From Gallionella sp. (lineage in GTDB: Bacteria; Pseudomonadota; Gammaproteobacteria; Burkholderiales; Gallionellaceae): a DNA stretch of 30,922 bases. A program made the position numbers and the translations under genes. Below, one piece after another: positions 20,938-29,345 of this stretch. The DNA is taken from assembly GCA_029850565.1 (NCBI GenBank), contig JARCRR010000050.1, positions 1-30,922 on the forward strand, given 5' to 3'. The stretch's first letter is position 1; every line of letters begins with the position of its first letter. The notes under the pieces were generated by a model, which saw only the letters and a list, made by a program, of their open reading frames with translations, ran no database searches and was not told the origin of the DNA.

Positions 20938-22806
20938 CTATCCTTCCAATTCAGACAGGTTATGACCCTTGAGCGCATTCGACACGCTGCGGTCCATGCG
21001 GGCTTGTGCAAAGACCACAGTCGTTTGATTCAACGCCTCGACTGCGCGTTTGATGACAAGGTGGTCATTGCCGTTCAGCACATCGCGCAAAGCATCCATG
21101 CTGAGGCGGATACGCGCCTGAGCTTGCGCATCAAGCAGTGCATCACCATCCAAGCGCAAAGCAGTTTCCACCGCCTCCAATAGTTGCGCAGCCTCGGTCT
21201 GTTGTTCGCGCAGCGCGCGTGCCTGCATATCGTCGCGCGCGTGCTGGTTGCCGTCTTGCAGCATGCGCGTGATGTCGCTCTCGTTCAAGCCATACGATGG
21301 CTTCACCGTCACTGCGGATTCGATACCGCTAATCATCTCGCGCGCGGCCACGCTCAACAAGCCATCCGCATCGACTTGGAAGGTGACGCGGATACGCGCA
21401 CTACCCGCCACCATCGCCGGGATACCGCGCAATTCGAATTTTGCCAACGAACGGCAATCACTTACCAATTCGCGCTCACCTTGCACCACATGGATACTCA
21501 TGGCGGTCTGGCCATCTTTGAACGTGGTGAATTCCTGCGCGCGCGCGCTGGGAATGGTGCTGTTGCGCGGGATGATCTTTTCGCTAAGCCCACCCATGGT
21601 CTCGATACCGAGCGACAGCGGGATGACATCGAGCAGCAGCCAGTCGTCCGCGCTGCGATTACCCGCCAGTACGTTCGCTTGGATGGCGGCCCCCAGCGCG
21701 ACCACCTTGTCAGGATCGAGGTTGGTCAACGGCGTCTGTTTGAACAGTTCTGCCACGGCACGCTGCACCTGCGGCATACGCGTCGAACCGCCCACCATCA
21801 CCACGCCTTTGATGTCTTCCACGCCCAGCTTCGCATCGCGCAAAGCCCGGCGTGTCGGTTGCAGGGTGCGAGCAAGCAGGTTTTGCGTCATCTCATAGAA
21901 ATCATCGCGAGTCAGCGTTACATCCACCAGTTCGCCTCCGCTCAACACAGCGGTGATCTGTATTTGCACATGGTCTGTGAGTTGCTCTTTGGCAGTGCGC
22001 GCATGGGTCAACAGCAGACGCGTATCTTTTGCGTCCAATTGCGACAAGCCGGCCTTTTCCAGAATCCAGCAATAGATACGCTGGTCGAAGTCGTCACCGC
22101 CCAAAGCGGAGTCGCCATTGGTCGCCAACACTTCGAACACGCCTTTGGACAGGCGCAGAATTGAGATGTCAAAGGTGCCGCCGCCCAGGTCATATACCGC
22201 ATACACACCTTCGGATGCGTTATCCAAACCATAGGCGATGGCAGCAGCAGTCGGCTCGTTGAGCAAGCGCAACACATTCAGTCCCGCCAGCTTCGCGGCA
22301 TCTTTCGTCGCCTGGCGTTGCGCATCGTCGAAGTAGGCGGGCACAGTGATCACCGCCCCCACCAACTCACCGCCCAGTGAACGCTCGGCGCGGTCACGCA
22401 ACACCTTCAGTATCTCGGCAGAGACTTCGACCGGGCTCTTTACGCCAGCCACTGTGCGCAACTGCACCATGCCGGGCGAATCCACGAAACGATAAGGCAG
22501 GTCGATGACCTCGCCCACGTCCTTCAGGCCGCGCCCCATGAAACGCTTCACCGATACGATGGTGTTCTGCGGGTCTGCGCTCTGCCGGGCTTGCGCCGAG
22601 ATACCGACCTGTACGCCACCTTCTTCTGGATATCGCACGACCGAAGGCAACAGTGCCGAACCCTGTTCGTCGTTCAATACCACGCTGATGCCGTTGCGCA
22701 CCGTCGCCACCAAGGAGTTGGTCGTCCCCAAGTCGATACCTACCGCCAAACGGTGCTGGTGCGGCGCGGCGGATAATCCGGGTTCTGAGATTTGGAGCAG
22801 GGCCAT
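20938..22806 (-). CDS. hscA: Hsp70-type chaperone HscA
   Basis: This 622-residue specialised Hsp70 (E. coli 616) drives cluster transfer from IscU to acceptor proteins. The ATPase domain shows AVGIDLGTTNSLVA (about 21-34), VYDLGGGTFDISIL (about 205-218) and VVMVGGSTRMPQVQRAV (about 333-349). The substrate-binding domain (about 390-510) and a helical lid follow. HscA recognises the LPPVK motif of IscU, which is present in this operon. HscB, its J-protein, ends one base upstream, so the two are translated together. The assignment rests on operon position and sequence; a DnaK would be longer and have a different lid. Confidence 0.97.
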   Translation of the reverse strand: MALLQISEPGLSAAPHQHRLAVGIDLGTTNSLVATVRNGISVVLNDEQGSALLPSVVRYPEEGGVQVGISAQARQSADPQNTIVSVKRFMGRGLKDVGEVIDLPYRFVDSPGMVQLRTVAGVKSPVEVSAEILKVLRDRAERSLGGELVGAVITVPAYFDDAQRQATKDAAKLAGLNVLRLLNEPTAAAIAYGLDNASEGVYAVYDLGGGTFDISILRLSKGVFEVLATNGDSALGGDDFDQRIYCWILEKAGLSQLDAKDTRLLLTHARTAKEQLTDHVQIQITAVLSGGELVDVTLTRDDFYEMTQNLLARTLQPTRRALRDAKLGVEDIKGVVMVGGSTRMPQVQRAVAELFKQTPLTNLDPDKVVALGAAIQANVLAGNRSADDWLLLDVIPLSLGIETMGGLSEKIIPRNSTIPSARAQEFTTFKDGQTAMSIHVVQGERELVSDCRSLAKFELRGIPAMVAGSARIRVTFQVDADGLLSVAAREMISGIESAVTVKPSYGLNESDITRMLQDGNQHARDDMQARALREQQTEAAQLLEAVETALRLDGDALLDAQAQARIRLSMDALRDVLNGNDHLVIKRAVEALNQTTVVFAQARMDRSVSNALKGHNLSELEG

Positions 22807-22807
22807 A

Positions 22808-23344
22808 TCAGGAATCTAATTCGTCATAGGCGGAAGAAATCTCTTCCGCGAGTTTTTCCAGGAAGCGCAATTTTCTCACAGAGCCCGCAGCGGCGAGATG
22901 ATCATGTGACTCATCGAGCTGCCTGCCCAACTGCTGTTGCAATGTCGCTGTCTCTTGCCGGTTGTTGTCGCTCAATACATCGAGCGCGTCGATATCCTTT
23001 GATTGGAGCGCATCCTGCAGGGCTTCGCGCCACTCCATCTGCTGCATCAAAAAATCCAGAGGCATCGCCGTGTTGGTCTCTTCTTGCGTATCGACGCCTA
23101 GCAACGACAACATGTAACGCCCCCGCGCCAACGGACTGCGCAAAGTCTGGTAGCCCTCGTTCACACGGGTCGCCCATTGTACGGAGCGGCGCTGATCGGA
23201 TTCGGAGAGATGGGAGAACTTGTCGGGATGGACTTGCGATTGCAGATCACGGTAACGCTGATCTAAGGCAGCGTTGTCAATCTGAAAGCGTGAGGGAAGT
23301 TCGAACAACTGGAAGAAGTCCTGCTGGAAATCGAGAGACTTCAT
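22808..23344 (-). CDS. hscB: J-domain co-chaperone HscB
   Basis: This protein has 178 residues from ATG 23344 (E. coli 171). The open frame extends 16 codons into the end of iscA, but MKSLDFQQDFFQLFELPSRF is the family start. The J domain (about 8-80) carries the HPDK motif (QVHPDKFSHLSESDQ), which stimulates the HscA ATPase. The C-terminal three-helix region (SLLGVDTQEETNTAMPLDFLMQQMEWREAL) binds IscU. The gene follows iscA after 13 bases, and one base separates it from hscA. Confidence 0.96.
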   Translation of the reverse strand: MKSLDFQQDFFQLFELPSRFQIDNAALDQRYRDLQSQVHPDKFSHLSESDQRRSVQWATRVNEGYQTLRSPLARGRYMLSLLGVDTQEETNTAMPLDFLMQQMEWREALQDALQSKDIDALDVLSDNNRQETATLQQQLGRQLDESHDHLAAAGSVRKLRFLEKLAEEISSAYDELDS

Positions 23345-23357
23345 AGGGAGAAACTCA

Positions 23358-23681
23358 TCAAACCTTAAAGCTTTCTCCACACCCACACGCATCCTTCACG
23401 TTTGGATTGTTGAATTTGAAGCCTTCGTTCAAGCCTTCGCGCGTATAGTCCAGTTCCATGCCGTCGATGTAAGGCAAGCTTTGCGGATCGACCAACACCG
23501 TCACGCCGTGGCTGTTGAATTGCAGGTCGTCGCCATCCACCGCATCGGCGAACTCCAATTTGTAAGCCATACCCGAGCACCCGCTGGTGCGCACGCCCAA
23601 GCGCAGGCCCACGCCTTTGCCGCGTTTCACCAAGAAATTCTGCACATGCTTGGCAGCGTTTTCCGTCAACGTGATGCTCAT
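23358..23681 (-). CDS. iscA: A-type Fe-S carrier protein IscA
   Basis: This 107-residue protein has the three conserved cysteines Cys35 (SGCSGM), Cys99 and Cys101 (DACGCGESF), which bind iron or a cluster. Length equals E. coli IscA. It follows iscU after 9 bases and precedes hscB. The position within the isc operon makes IscA more likely than the close relatives SufA or ErpA. Confidence 0.97.
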   Translation of the reverse strand: MSITLTENAAKHVQNFLVKRGKGVGLRLGVRTSGCSGMAYKLEFADAVDGDDLQFNSHGVTVLVDPQSLPYIDGMELDYTREGLNEGFKFNNPNVKDACGCGESFKV

Positions 23682-23690
23682 GTTCCGCTC

Positions 23691-24107
23691 CTATTTGTTT
23701 CCGTTGCAGGCCGCCGTCTCTAAGGTCGCGCCATGTTTGGATTTGTAGTCTGCCACAGCCGCCTTGATGGCGTCTTCCGCCAAGATGGAGCAATGTATCT
23801 TCACCGGAGGCAACGCCAATTCTTCGGCGATATGCGTGTTCTTGATCGCCAAGGCCTGATCCACCGTCTTTCCCTTGACCCACTCGGTGACCAAGGAGCT
23901 GGAAGCTATGGCCGAACCACAACCATAGGTCTTGAACTTCGCGTCCTCGATGATGCCGTCCTTGCCGACCTTGATCTGCAGCTTCATCACATCGCCGCAA
24001 GCGGGCGCACCGACCATCCCCGTGCCGACAAATGAGTCACTCTTGTCCATCGAACCCACGTTACGGGGATGTTCGTAGTGATCCAGTAATTTTTCGCTGT
24101 ATGCCAT
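23691..24107 (-). CDS. iscU: Fe-S cluster scaffold protein IscU
   Basis: In this 138-residue scaffold, clusters are built from iron and IscS-delivered sulfur. Ligands Cys37, Asp39, Cys63 and Cys106 are at the same positions as in E. coli IscU, as is the HscA recognition motif LPPVK (99-103). ATG 24107 has a near-ideal AGGAGG ribosome-binding site six bases upstream, the strongest in the operon. That fits the need for high scaffold levels. The C-terminus is about ten residues longer than E. coli (ATLETAACNGNK). Confidence 0.98.
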   Translation of the reverse strand: MAYSEKLLDHYEHPRNVGSMDKSDSFVGTGMVGAPACGDVMKLQIKVGKDGIIEDAKFKTYGCGSAIASSSLVTEWVKGKTVDQALAIKNTHIAEELALPPVKIHCSILAEDAIKAAVADYKSKHGATLETAACNGNK

Positions 24108-24124
24108 TTTGTCCTCCTACACCT

Positions 24125-25339
24125 TTAGTGCGCTGCCCATTGCACAGTATTCAGGTCAACGCCGTCTTTGTACATCTCCCATAAGGGGGATAACTCGCGC
24201 AATTTACTAATCCTGTCGTGTAATAGACTTATCGCGTAATCCACTTCTTCCACCGTCGTGAAGCGACCGACCGTGAAGCGGATGGAACTGTGCGCCAATT
24301 CATCATTGCGCCCCAACGCGCGCAGCACATACGACGGCTCCAAACTGGCCGAGGTGCACGCAGAACCGCTCGACACCGCGATGTCCTTCACCGCCATGAT
24401 GAGCGACTCGCCCTCGACGAAGTTGAAGCTGACGTTCAGGTTGTGCGGCACGCGGTGTTCCAGGTCACCGTTCAGATAGACCTCTTCCATGCTCGACAGC
24501 CCAGCCCACAAGCGGTCACGCAACATGCGGATGCGCTCGTTCTCCGTCGCCATCTCTTCCTTGGCCAAGCGGAACGCCTCGCCCATGCCGACGATCTGGT
24601 GGGTCGCCAAGGTGCCGGAACGGAAGCCGCGCTCATGACCGCCACCGTGCATCTGCGCTTCCAGACGCACACGCGGCTTGCGCCGCACATACAAAGCGCC
24701 GATACCTTTCGGGCCATAGGTCTTGTGCGCAGAGAACGACATCAGATCGACCTTGAGTTTCTGCAAATCGATGGCGACCTTGCCTGTCGCTTGCGCCGCG
24801 TCCACATGGAACAGGATGCCTTTTTCACGGCACATCTCGCCAATGGCGGCGATGTTTTGGATAACGCCGATCTCGTTGTTCACATACATCACCGACACGA
24901 TGACCGTGTCAGGACGCAATGCTGCCTTGAGTTTTTCCAGATCGAGCAGACCGTTTGGCTCGGGGTCGAGGTAAGTCGCCGAGAAACCTTGGCGCTCCAA
25001 CTCGCGCACCGTATCCAAGATGGCTTTGTGTTCGGTCTTCACTGTGACGATGTGCTTGCCTTTGTCCGCGTAGAAATTGGCCGCGCCCTTCAATGCCAAG
25101 TTATTCGATTCGGTCGCGCCTGAAGTCCACACGATCTCCTTCGGGTCGGCATTCACCAGCGCAGCAACTTGTTCGCGCGCGCGCTCCACCGCCTCCTCAG
25201 CCGTCCAGCCATAGGCATGCGAACGCGAAGCCGGATTGCCGAACTTCTCGGTCAGGTAAGGAATCATTGCTGCGGCAACGCGCGGATCGACCGGCGTGGT
25301 CGCTGAATAATCCATATAGATTGGAAGGTGGAGCGTCAT
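24125..25339 (-). CDS. iscS: Cysteine desulfurase IscS
   Basis: This 404-residue PLP enzyme has exactly the E. coli length. It extracts sulfur from cysteine for Fe-S clusters, tRNA thiolation and cofactor synthesis. The PLP lysine lies in SFSAHKTYGPKG, and the catalytic loop Cys in SSGSACTSASLEPS. The DYSATTPVDPRV start and C-terminal SPLWEMYKDGVDLN, which contacts IscU, are intact. It follows iscR after 19 bases, with AAGGA before the ATG. The cysE gene just upstream of iscR supplies the O-acetylserine used to make its substrate cysteine. Confidence 0.98.
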   Translation of the reverse strand: MTLHLPIYMDYSATTPVDPRVAAAMIPYLTEKFGNPASRSHAYGWTAEEAVERAREQVAALVNADPKEIVWTSGATESNNLALKGAANFYADKGKHIVTVKTEHKAILDTVRELERQGFSATYLDPEPNGLLDLEKLKAALRPDTVIVSVMYVNNEIGVIQNIAAIGEMCREKGILFHVDAAQATGKVAIDLQKLKVDLMSFSAHKTYGPKGIGALYVRRKPRVRLEAQMHGGGHERGFRSGTLATHQIVGMGEAFRLAKEEMATENERIRMLRDRLWAGLSSMEEVYLNGDLEHRVPHNLNVSFNFVEGESLIMAVKDIAVSSGSACTSASLEPSYVLRALGRNDELAHSSIRFTVGRFTTVEEVDYAISLLHDRISKLRELSPLWEMYKDGVDLNTVQWAAH

Positions 25340-25358
25340 TTCTGTTCCTTTATGCCCA

Positions 25359-25832
25359 TCAAGCCGTAGCTGACATCTTGCTCATCGATTTATTCATCGT
25401 GATCGTCGCCACGTCAGACCTGGCTTGTTTTGCGTTTCCATCAGCAACTTGTTGCAAGCTCACTTGGCGCAAGTATTCGTGGATGGTTTCGCTCAGGCCG
25501 AACCAAAGGTCGTGGGTAGAACAAGGCTCGCCATCGTTGCAATTGCCCATACGGCCACAATTGGTCGCATCCAATGGCTCATCCACCGCCACCACGATAT
25601 CCGCGATGGTGATCTTGCTGGCAGGTCGCGCCAGACAATACCCGCCACCCGGGCCGCGCACACTGGCGACCACGTTGTTCTTGCGCAGTTTGGAGAACAA
25701 CTGTTCCAGATACGAGAGCGATATCTTTTGACGTTCGCTGATCGCAGCTAACGTGACAGGGCCTTTACCCCCGCGCTGAGTCAGGTCAACCATCGCGGTT
25801 ACTGCAAATCGTCCTTTGGTAGTCAGGCGCAT
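25359..25832 (-). CDS. iscR: Fe-S-sensing regulator IscR (Rrf2 family)
   Basis: This 157-residue winged-helix regulator has [2Fe-2S] ligands Cys92, Cys98, Cys104 and His107, exactly the E. coli positions (NCGRMGNCNDGEPCSTH). The cluster-bound form represses the isc operon when clusters are plentiful; the apo form regulates other genes. The DNA-reading helices lie in residues 1-60 (VTLAAISERQKISLSYLEQLFSKL). An AAGGGG site precedes ATG 25832. The start lies 101 bases after cysE. That gap holds a good sigma-70 promoter and an IscR-like operator, so the operon is probably autoregulated. Confidence 0.97.
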   Translation of the reverse strand: MRLTTKGRFAVTAMVDLTQRGGKGPVTLAAISERQKISLSYLEQLFSKLRKNNVVASVRGPGGGYCLARPASKITIADIVVAVDEPLDATNCGRMGNCNDGEPCSTHDLWFGLSETIHEYLRQVSLQQVADGNAKQARSDVATITMNKSMSKMSATA

Positions 25833-25900
25833 ACTCTTCCCCTTGCTTTGTTTATACGGATGGTGCGGTTCGGTCTGCCTAAAACCCGGGCATCCGGACT

Positions 25901-25924
25901 CGCGCTGACTGAATAGTAGAATAC
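25901..25924 (-). promoter_or_regulatory. Possible IscR operator overlapping the isc promoter
   Basis: The minus strand reads GTATTCTACT, then ATT, then CAGTCAGCGCG. Compared with the E. coli type-1 site (ATASYYGACTRWWWYAGTCRRSTAT), the ACT...AGTC core and several flanking positions agree, but the spacer is one base short and the last triplet does not match. Its place over the -10 box supports a repressor site. Confidence 0.35.
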
Positions 25925-25941
25925 CCGAGGCTTTTAATCAA
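25913..25941 (-). promoter_or_regulatory. Promoter of the isc operon
   Basis: TTGATT (25941-25936) and TACTAT (25918-25913) are separated by exactly 17 bases on the minus strand. Transcription would begin near 25906, giving a leader of about 74 bases before iscR. The -35 box overlaps the cysE stop codon. Confidence 0.5.
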
Positions 25942-26665
25942 CAATCTTGTTCAGATGGTTGGGGTCGAACTTATCGGCAGTGGCGCGCTCTTCCTCCACC
26001 CTGACCCCCATCTTTTCCAGTTGTTCCAGAATGAAATCAATGCGTTGATCAACAGTGACGCTGTGCCCAAGCAATCCATGCAGCGCTTTGGCGACTGGAT
26101 CGTTCTGATCGTTACCGATGCCATAGGCATTGAAACCGTGAACGACCTTCTTTTCTTCATCCAAGATACGCGCCGGAATACCTGCTGCTGTTGCGCCCGC
26201 AGGTACATCCTTCACCACCACCGCGTTGGAACCGATCTTCGCGCCATCACCGATATGGATTGGACCCAATATCTTCGCACCCGCACCCACTACCACCCCG
26301 TTACCCAACGTCGGGTGGCGCTTGCCTTCTTTCCATGAAGTACCGCCCAAGGTCACACCGTGATACAGCGTCACGTCATCGCCGATCTCGGCGGTCTCGC
26401 CGATGACGACACCCATGCCGTGGTCGATGAAGAAGCGGCGCCCAATGGTCGCACCCGGATGGATCTCGATGCCTGTCAGCCCGCGTCCGATGTGTGATGT
26501 GAAGCGCGCCAGCCATTTCAGTCCGATATGCCAAAAGGTGTTCGACATGCGATGGAAGACGCGCGCGTGCAGTCCCGGATAGCAGGTCAACACCTCGAAA
26601 GTGCTGCGTGCGGCGGGGTCGCGATCGAATACGCTGGCGATGTCTTCTCTAATGTTTTTGAACAT
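25934..26665 (-). CDS. cysE: Serine O-acetyltransferase
   Basis: This 243-residue enzyme acetylates serine, the committed step of cysteine synthesis. The N-terminal helical region (REDIASVFDRDPAARSTFEVLTCYPGLHA) is followed by a left-handed beta-helix of hexapeptide repeats (IEIHPGATIGRRFFIDHGMGVVIGETAEIGDD, then VVGAGAKILGPIHIGDGAKIGSNAVV). These contain the catalytic Asp-His (IDHGMG) and the GGTSWKEGKRHP loop. It lacks the C-terminal Ile-containing tail of E. coli CysE but ends in a different extension (EERATADKFDPNHLNKIVD). It overlaps trmJ by 17 bases and precedes the isc operon, linking cysteine supply to IscS. Confidence 0.95.
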   Translation of the reverse strand: MFKNIREDIASVFDRDPAARSTFEVLTCYPGLHARVFHRMSNTFWHIGLKWLARFTSHIGRGLTGIEIHPGATIGRRFFIDHGMGVVIGETAEIGDDVTLYHGVTLGGTSWKEGKRHPTLGNGVVVGAGAKILGPIHIGDGAKIGSNAVVVKDVPAGATAAGIPARILDEEKKVVHGFNAYGIGNDQNDPVAKALHGLLGHSVTVDQRIDFILEQLEKMGVRVEEERATADKFDPNHLNKIVD

Positions 26666-27422
26666 CCGGGTGCTCTTCCATATAACGTCGTTTCAGGCGT
26701 GCATTGTACTCGGTCGCCACGGTCAGCATGCCACGCAGGATGTTGATCTCCTCATCCTCCAGGCGTGTTCTGGAATACAGGCGGCGCAAGCGTTGCATGA
26801 GTCGCGCGGGATTCTGCGTGGTGAAGAAGCCGATCTCGAACAGCGCCTTTTCCAGATGCGCGTACAAGCCTTCGACACGCTCATGCGTTGCGGGTTGTAT
26901 CTCGGCCGTTTCCAATTTGAATGACTCTGCTGCCACGCTCAATTCGTATGCCACCACCTGCACCGAAGCGGCGATGTTGAGCGAGGAGAATTCAGGATTC
27001 GACGGGATATTCACGCCCAACTGCGCCTTGCCCATCTCTTCGTTGGTCAGCCCCGACATCTCGGTACCGAACAACAAAGCGACCGGATGCGAAGCGGCTT
27101 CTTGCAACACTTGCGGCATCGCCTCGCGCGGCGTCTTCACCGCGATGGAGATGTCGCGCAGGCGCGCCGTCATCGCCGCCGTGAACGCCACGCCCTGCAA
27201 GGCTTCGTCGATGGAGTTGCATATCACCGCGTTCTGCAACACATCATCCGCTCCTGCCGCCATCGCACTGGCTTGCGGGTCGGGGAAATGGCGTGGGTTG
27301 ATGAGGTAAAGATGGCGCAGGCCCATCGTCTTCATGGCGCGCGCCGCCGCACCGATGTTGCCCGGATGGGTGGTGTGACTCAGGACGACGCGGATGTGTT
27401 CGAAAGGATTAGGTTTATTCAA
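26649..27422 (-). CDS. trmJ: tRNA (cytidine/uridine-32 2'-O-)-methyltransferase TrmJ
   Basis: This 257-residue SPOUT (SpoU) methyltransferase modifies the ribose at position 32 of several tRNAs. Motif 1 is VVLSHTTHPGNIGAAARAMKTMGL (about 13-36), motif 2 is VALLFGTEMSGLTNEE and motif 3 is IPSNPEFSSLNIAASVQVVAYEL, forming the trefoil-knot SAM site. A C-terminal extension (RLMQRLRRLYSRTRLEDEEINILRGML) is typical of TrmJ. The start codon appears to be TTG 27422; no ATG precedes motif 1. It overlaps cysE by 17 bases and is divergent from suhB. The group suhB/trmJ/cysE/isc is found in many proteobacteria. Confidence 0.95.
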   Translation of the reverse strand: MNKPNPFEHIRVVLSHTTHPGNIGAAARAMKTMGLRHLYLINPRHFPDPQASAMAAGADDVLQNAVICNSIDEALQGVAFTAAMTARLRDISIAVKTPREAMPQVLQEAASHPVALLFGTEMSGLTNEEMGKAQLGVNIPSNPEFSSLNIAASVQVVAYELSVAAESFKLETAEIQPATHERVEGLYAHLEKALFEIGFFTTQNPARLMQRLRRLYSRTRLEDEEINILRGMLTVATEYNARLKRRYMEEHPDVQKH

Positions 27423-27442
27423 AACGCGATTCCAACTAAAAT
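27414..27442 (+). promoter_or_regulatory. Candidate suhB promoter
   Basis: TAAAAT (27437-27442) is a good -10 box. TTTATT (27414-27419), a weak -35, stands 17 bases upstream. Transcription from about 27449 would leave a leader of roughly 36 bases before ATG 27485. An AAGGT ribosome-binding site lies nine to ten bases before that ATG. Confidence 0.35.
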
Positions 27443-27484
27443 ACGCACCGGATTTCCCCAGCTCATTAAAAAGGTCGTACTGAT

Positions 27485-28282
27485 ATGCACCCCATGCTCA
27501 ACATCGCGGTGAAGGCCGCGCGTCGCGCCGGAAACTTGATTCACCGTGCCGCCGACAATCTGGATCACCTCACTGTGACGAAAAAATCCCATGCGGATTA
27601 CGTCAGCGAAGTCGATCGCGCTGCTGAGCGCATCATCGTAGAGACCTTGCTGGAAGCCTATCCGACGCATGCGATTCTAGCAGAAGAGGGGGGCGCTCAA
27701 GGCCAGTCCGAGTACGTGTGGATCATCGACCCGTTGGATGGCACGACCAATTTCCTGCACGGCGTTCCGCAATACGCCGTCTCCATCGCCCTGCAACACA
27801 ACGGCGTTCTGACACAGTCCGTGGTGTACGACCCCACCAAGAACGATCTGTTCACCGCCACCCGCGGTCGCGGTGCTTACCTCAACGACAAACGTATCCG
27901 CGTCTCCAAACGCAAAGAGATGATCGATGCCCTCATCGGCACCGGCTTCCCATACACGCGCTTCGAACATATGGGCGCCTACATGGCGATCTTCCAAGAA
28001 CTGATGCAAAAGACCGCTGGTCTGCGCCGCCCCGGTGCAGCCTCGCTTGATCTGGCTTGGACTGCGGCGGGTCGCTACGACGGCTTCTTCGAGACCGGCC
28101 TCAAGCCTTGGGACATCGCGGGCGGTGCGCTGCTCATCTCCGAAGCAGGCGGTATCGTGAGCGACCTCGCCGGCAATCAGAACTACCTCACCAGCGGACA
28201 CATCTGCGCGGGCAATCCGTTCATCCATGAACAACTGCTCAAAGTGATCGCTCCATACCTGACGGACGGACTCAAAGCCTAA
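27485..28282 (+). CDS. suhB: Inositol-1-monophosphatase family protein SuhB
   Basis: This 265-residue Mg-dependent, Li-sensitive phosphatase (E. coli 267) also acts in rRNA transcription antitermination in E. coli. Metal and catalytic motifs are AEEGG (66-70), IDPLDGTTN (81-89, Asp82 and Asp85) and WDIAGGALLISEAGG (Asp210). It opens in the usual way with MLNIAVKAARRAGNLI. It is divergent from trmJ and followed by a phosphate transporter after 22 bases. Whether its main role here is phosphatase or ribosome-related cannot be seen from the sequence. Confidence 0.95.
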   Translation: MHPMLNIAVKAARRAGNLIHRAADNLDHLTVTKKSHADYVSEVDRAAERIIVETLLEAYPTHAILAEEGGAQGQSEYVWIIDPLDGTTNFLHGVPQYAVSIALQHNGVLTQSVVYDPTKNDLFTATRGRGAYLNDKRIRVSKRKEMIDALIGTGFPYTRFEHMGAYMAIFQELMQKTAGLRRPGAASLDLAWTAAGRYDGFFETGLKPWDIAGGALLISEAGGIVSDLAGNQNYLTSGHICAGNPFIHEQLLKVIAPYLTDGLKA

Positions 28283-28304
28283 GAAAAGTCTTACGGGTAG
28301 CAAC

Positions 28305-29336
28305 ATGGATACCTTACTCATCCTAACGATCACGACCATCCTCATCGTCCTGATCTTTGAGTACACCAACGGTTTCCATGACGCAGCCAACATCATCGCC
28401 ACTGTCATCGCCTCGCGCGCGATGACGCCGGTGCAGGCGGTGCTGTTGGTCGCCTTCTTCGAGTTCCTCGGCCCACTGCTCGGCGGTACCGCCGTTGCCA
28501 ACACCATCGGCAAGTTCATCACGCTGGACGATATCGACCGGGTACTTGCGCTCACCATCGTGCTGTGCGGCCTGCTCGGCGCCATCGCGTGGAACCTCAT
28601 CACCTGGTGGCACGGCATTCCCTCCTCATCCTCACACGCTCTGGTAGGGGGGCTGGCTGGGGTGGTCGTGGTCGCAGCCGGTTCCAGCCATGTGGTGTGG
28701 GGCTTCAGCGACCTCATGCACGGCCACCTGAACGGCGTCGCAAAAGTAATCGTCGCGCTCATACTTTCGCCGCTCATCGGTTTCTGGGTCGGCTTCGTAC
28801 TGCACAAGACGATGCTGGCATTGCTGCGCGGTGCGCATCCCTCCATCAACCGCGACCTGCGTCATCTGCAATATGTCACTTCGGCGAGCTTGGCTTTCTC
28901 GCACGGTGCCAACGACGCACAGAAGAGCATGGGTATCCTCACGCTGGTGTTGCTGCTGGGCGGCTTCATCCCCACCTTCGAGGTGCCGTTCTGGGTGATG
29001 TTGGCCTGCTCGATGACCATCGTCCTGGGCATCCTCTCCGGCGGCTGGCAGATCGTGCGCACGCTGGGTTTCTCCATCTACAAGATACGTCCCTTGCACG
29101 CATTGGATTCGCAAATGACCGCCGCCAGTGTGATCTTCAGCTCTTCATTGTTCGGCGCGCCCGTTTCCACCACTCACGTGGTCGCTTCTTCCATCATGGG
29201 CATCGGTGCATCCGAGCGACCGAAAGCGGTGCGCTGGGGCAAGGCCTTTGAGATCGTCACCACCTGGCTCATCACCATCCCCGGTGCGGCATTGATGTCG
29301 ATTACCTGCTATCTTCTCGTCCGAACATTTATCTGA
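28305..29336 (+). CDS. PiT-family inorganic phosphate transporter
   Basis: This 343-residue membrane protein is shorter than E. coli PitA (499), but many two-gene PiT/DUF47 systems have this length. The two family signatures, related by internal duplication, are NGFHDAANIIATVIASRAM (about 22-40) and FSHGANDAQKSMGI (about 198-211). About ten membrane helices can be traced. GAPVSTTHVVASSIMGIG near the C-terminus is also typical. It would import metal-phosphate at low energy cost using the proton gradient. The DUF47 gene 9 bases downstream is its usual regulatory partner. The exact substrate (phosphate, or possibly sulfate as in related CysP) is inferred from that partner. Confidence 0.93.
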   Translation: MDTLLILTITTILIVLIFEYTNGFHDAANIIATVIASRAMTPVQAVLLVAFFEFLGPLLGGTAVANTIGKFITLDDIDRVLALTIVLCGLLGAIAWNLITWWHGIPSSSSHALVGGLAGVVVVAAGSSHVVWGFSDLMHGHLNGVAKVIVALILSPLIGFWVGFVLHKTMLALLRGAHPSINRDLRHLQYVTSASLAFSHGANDAQKSMGILTLVLLLGGFIPTFEVPFWVMLACSMTIVLGILSGGWQIVRTLGFSIYKIRPLHALDSQMTAASVIFSSSLFGAPVSTTHVVASSIMGIGASERPKAVRWGKAFEIVTTWLITIPGAALMSITCYLLVRTFI

Positions 29337-29345
29337 CCGACTGCC

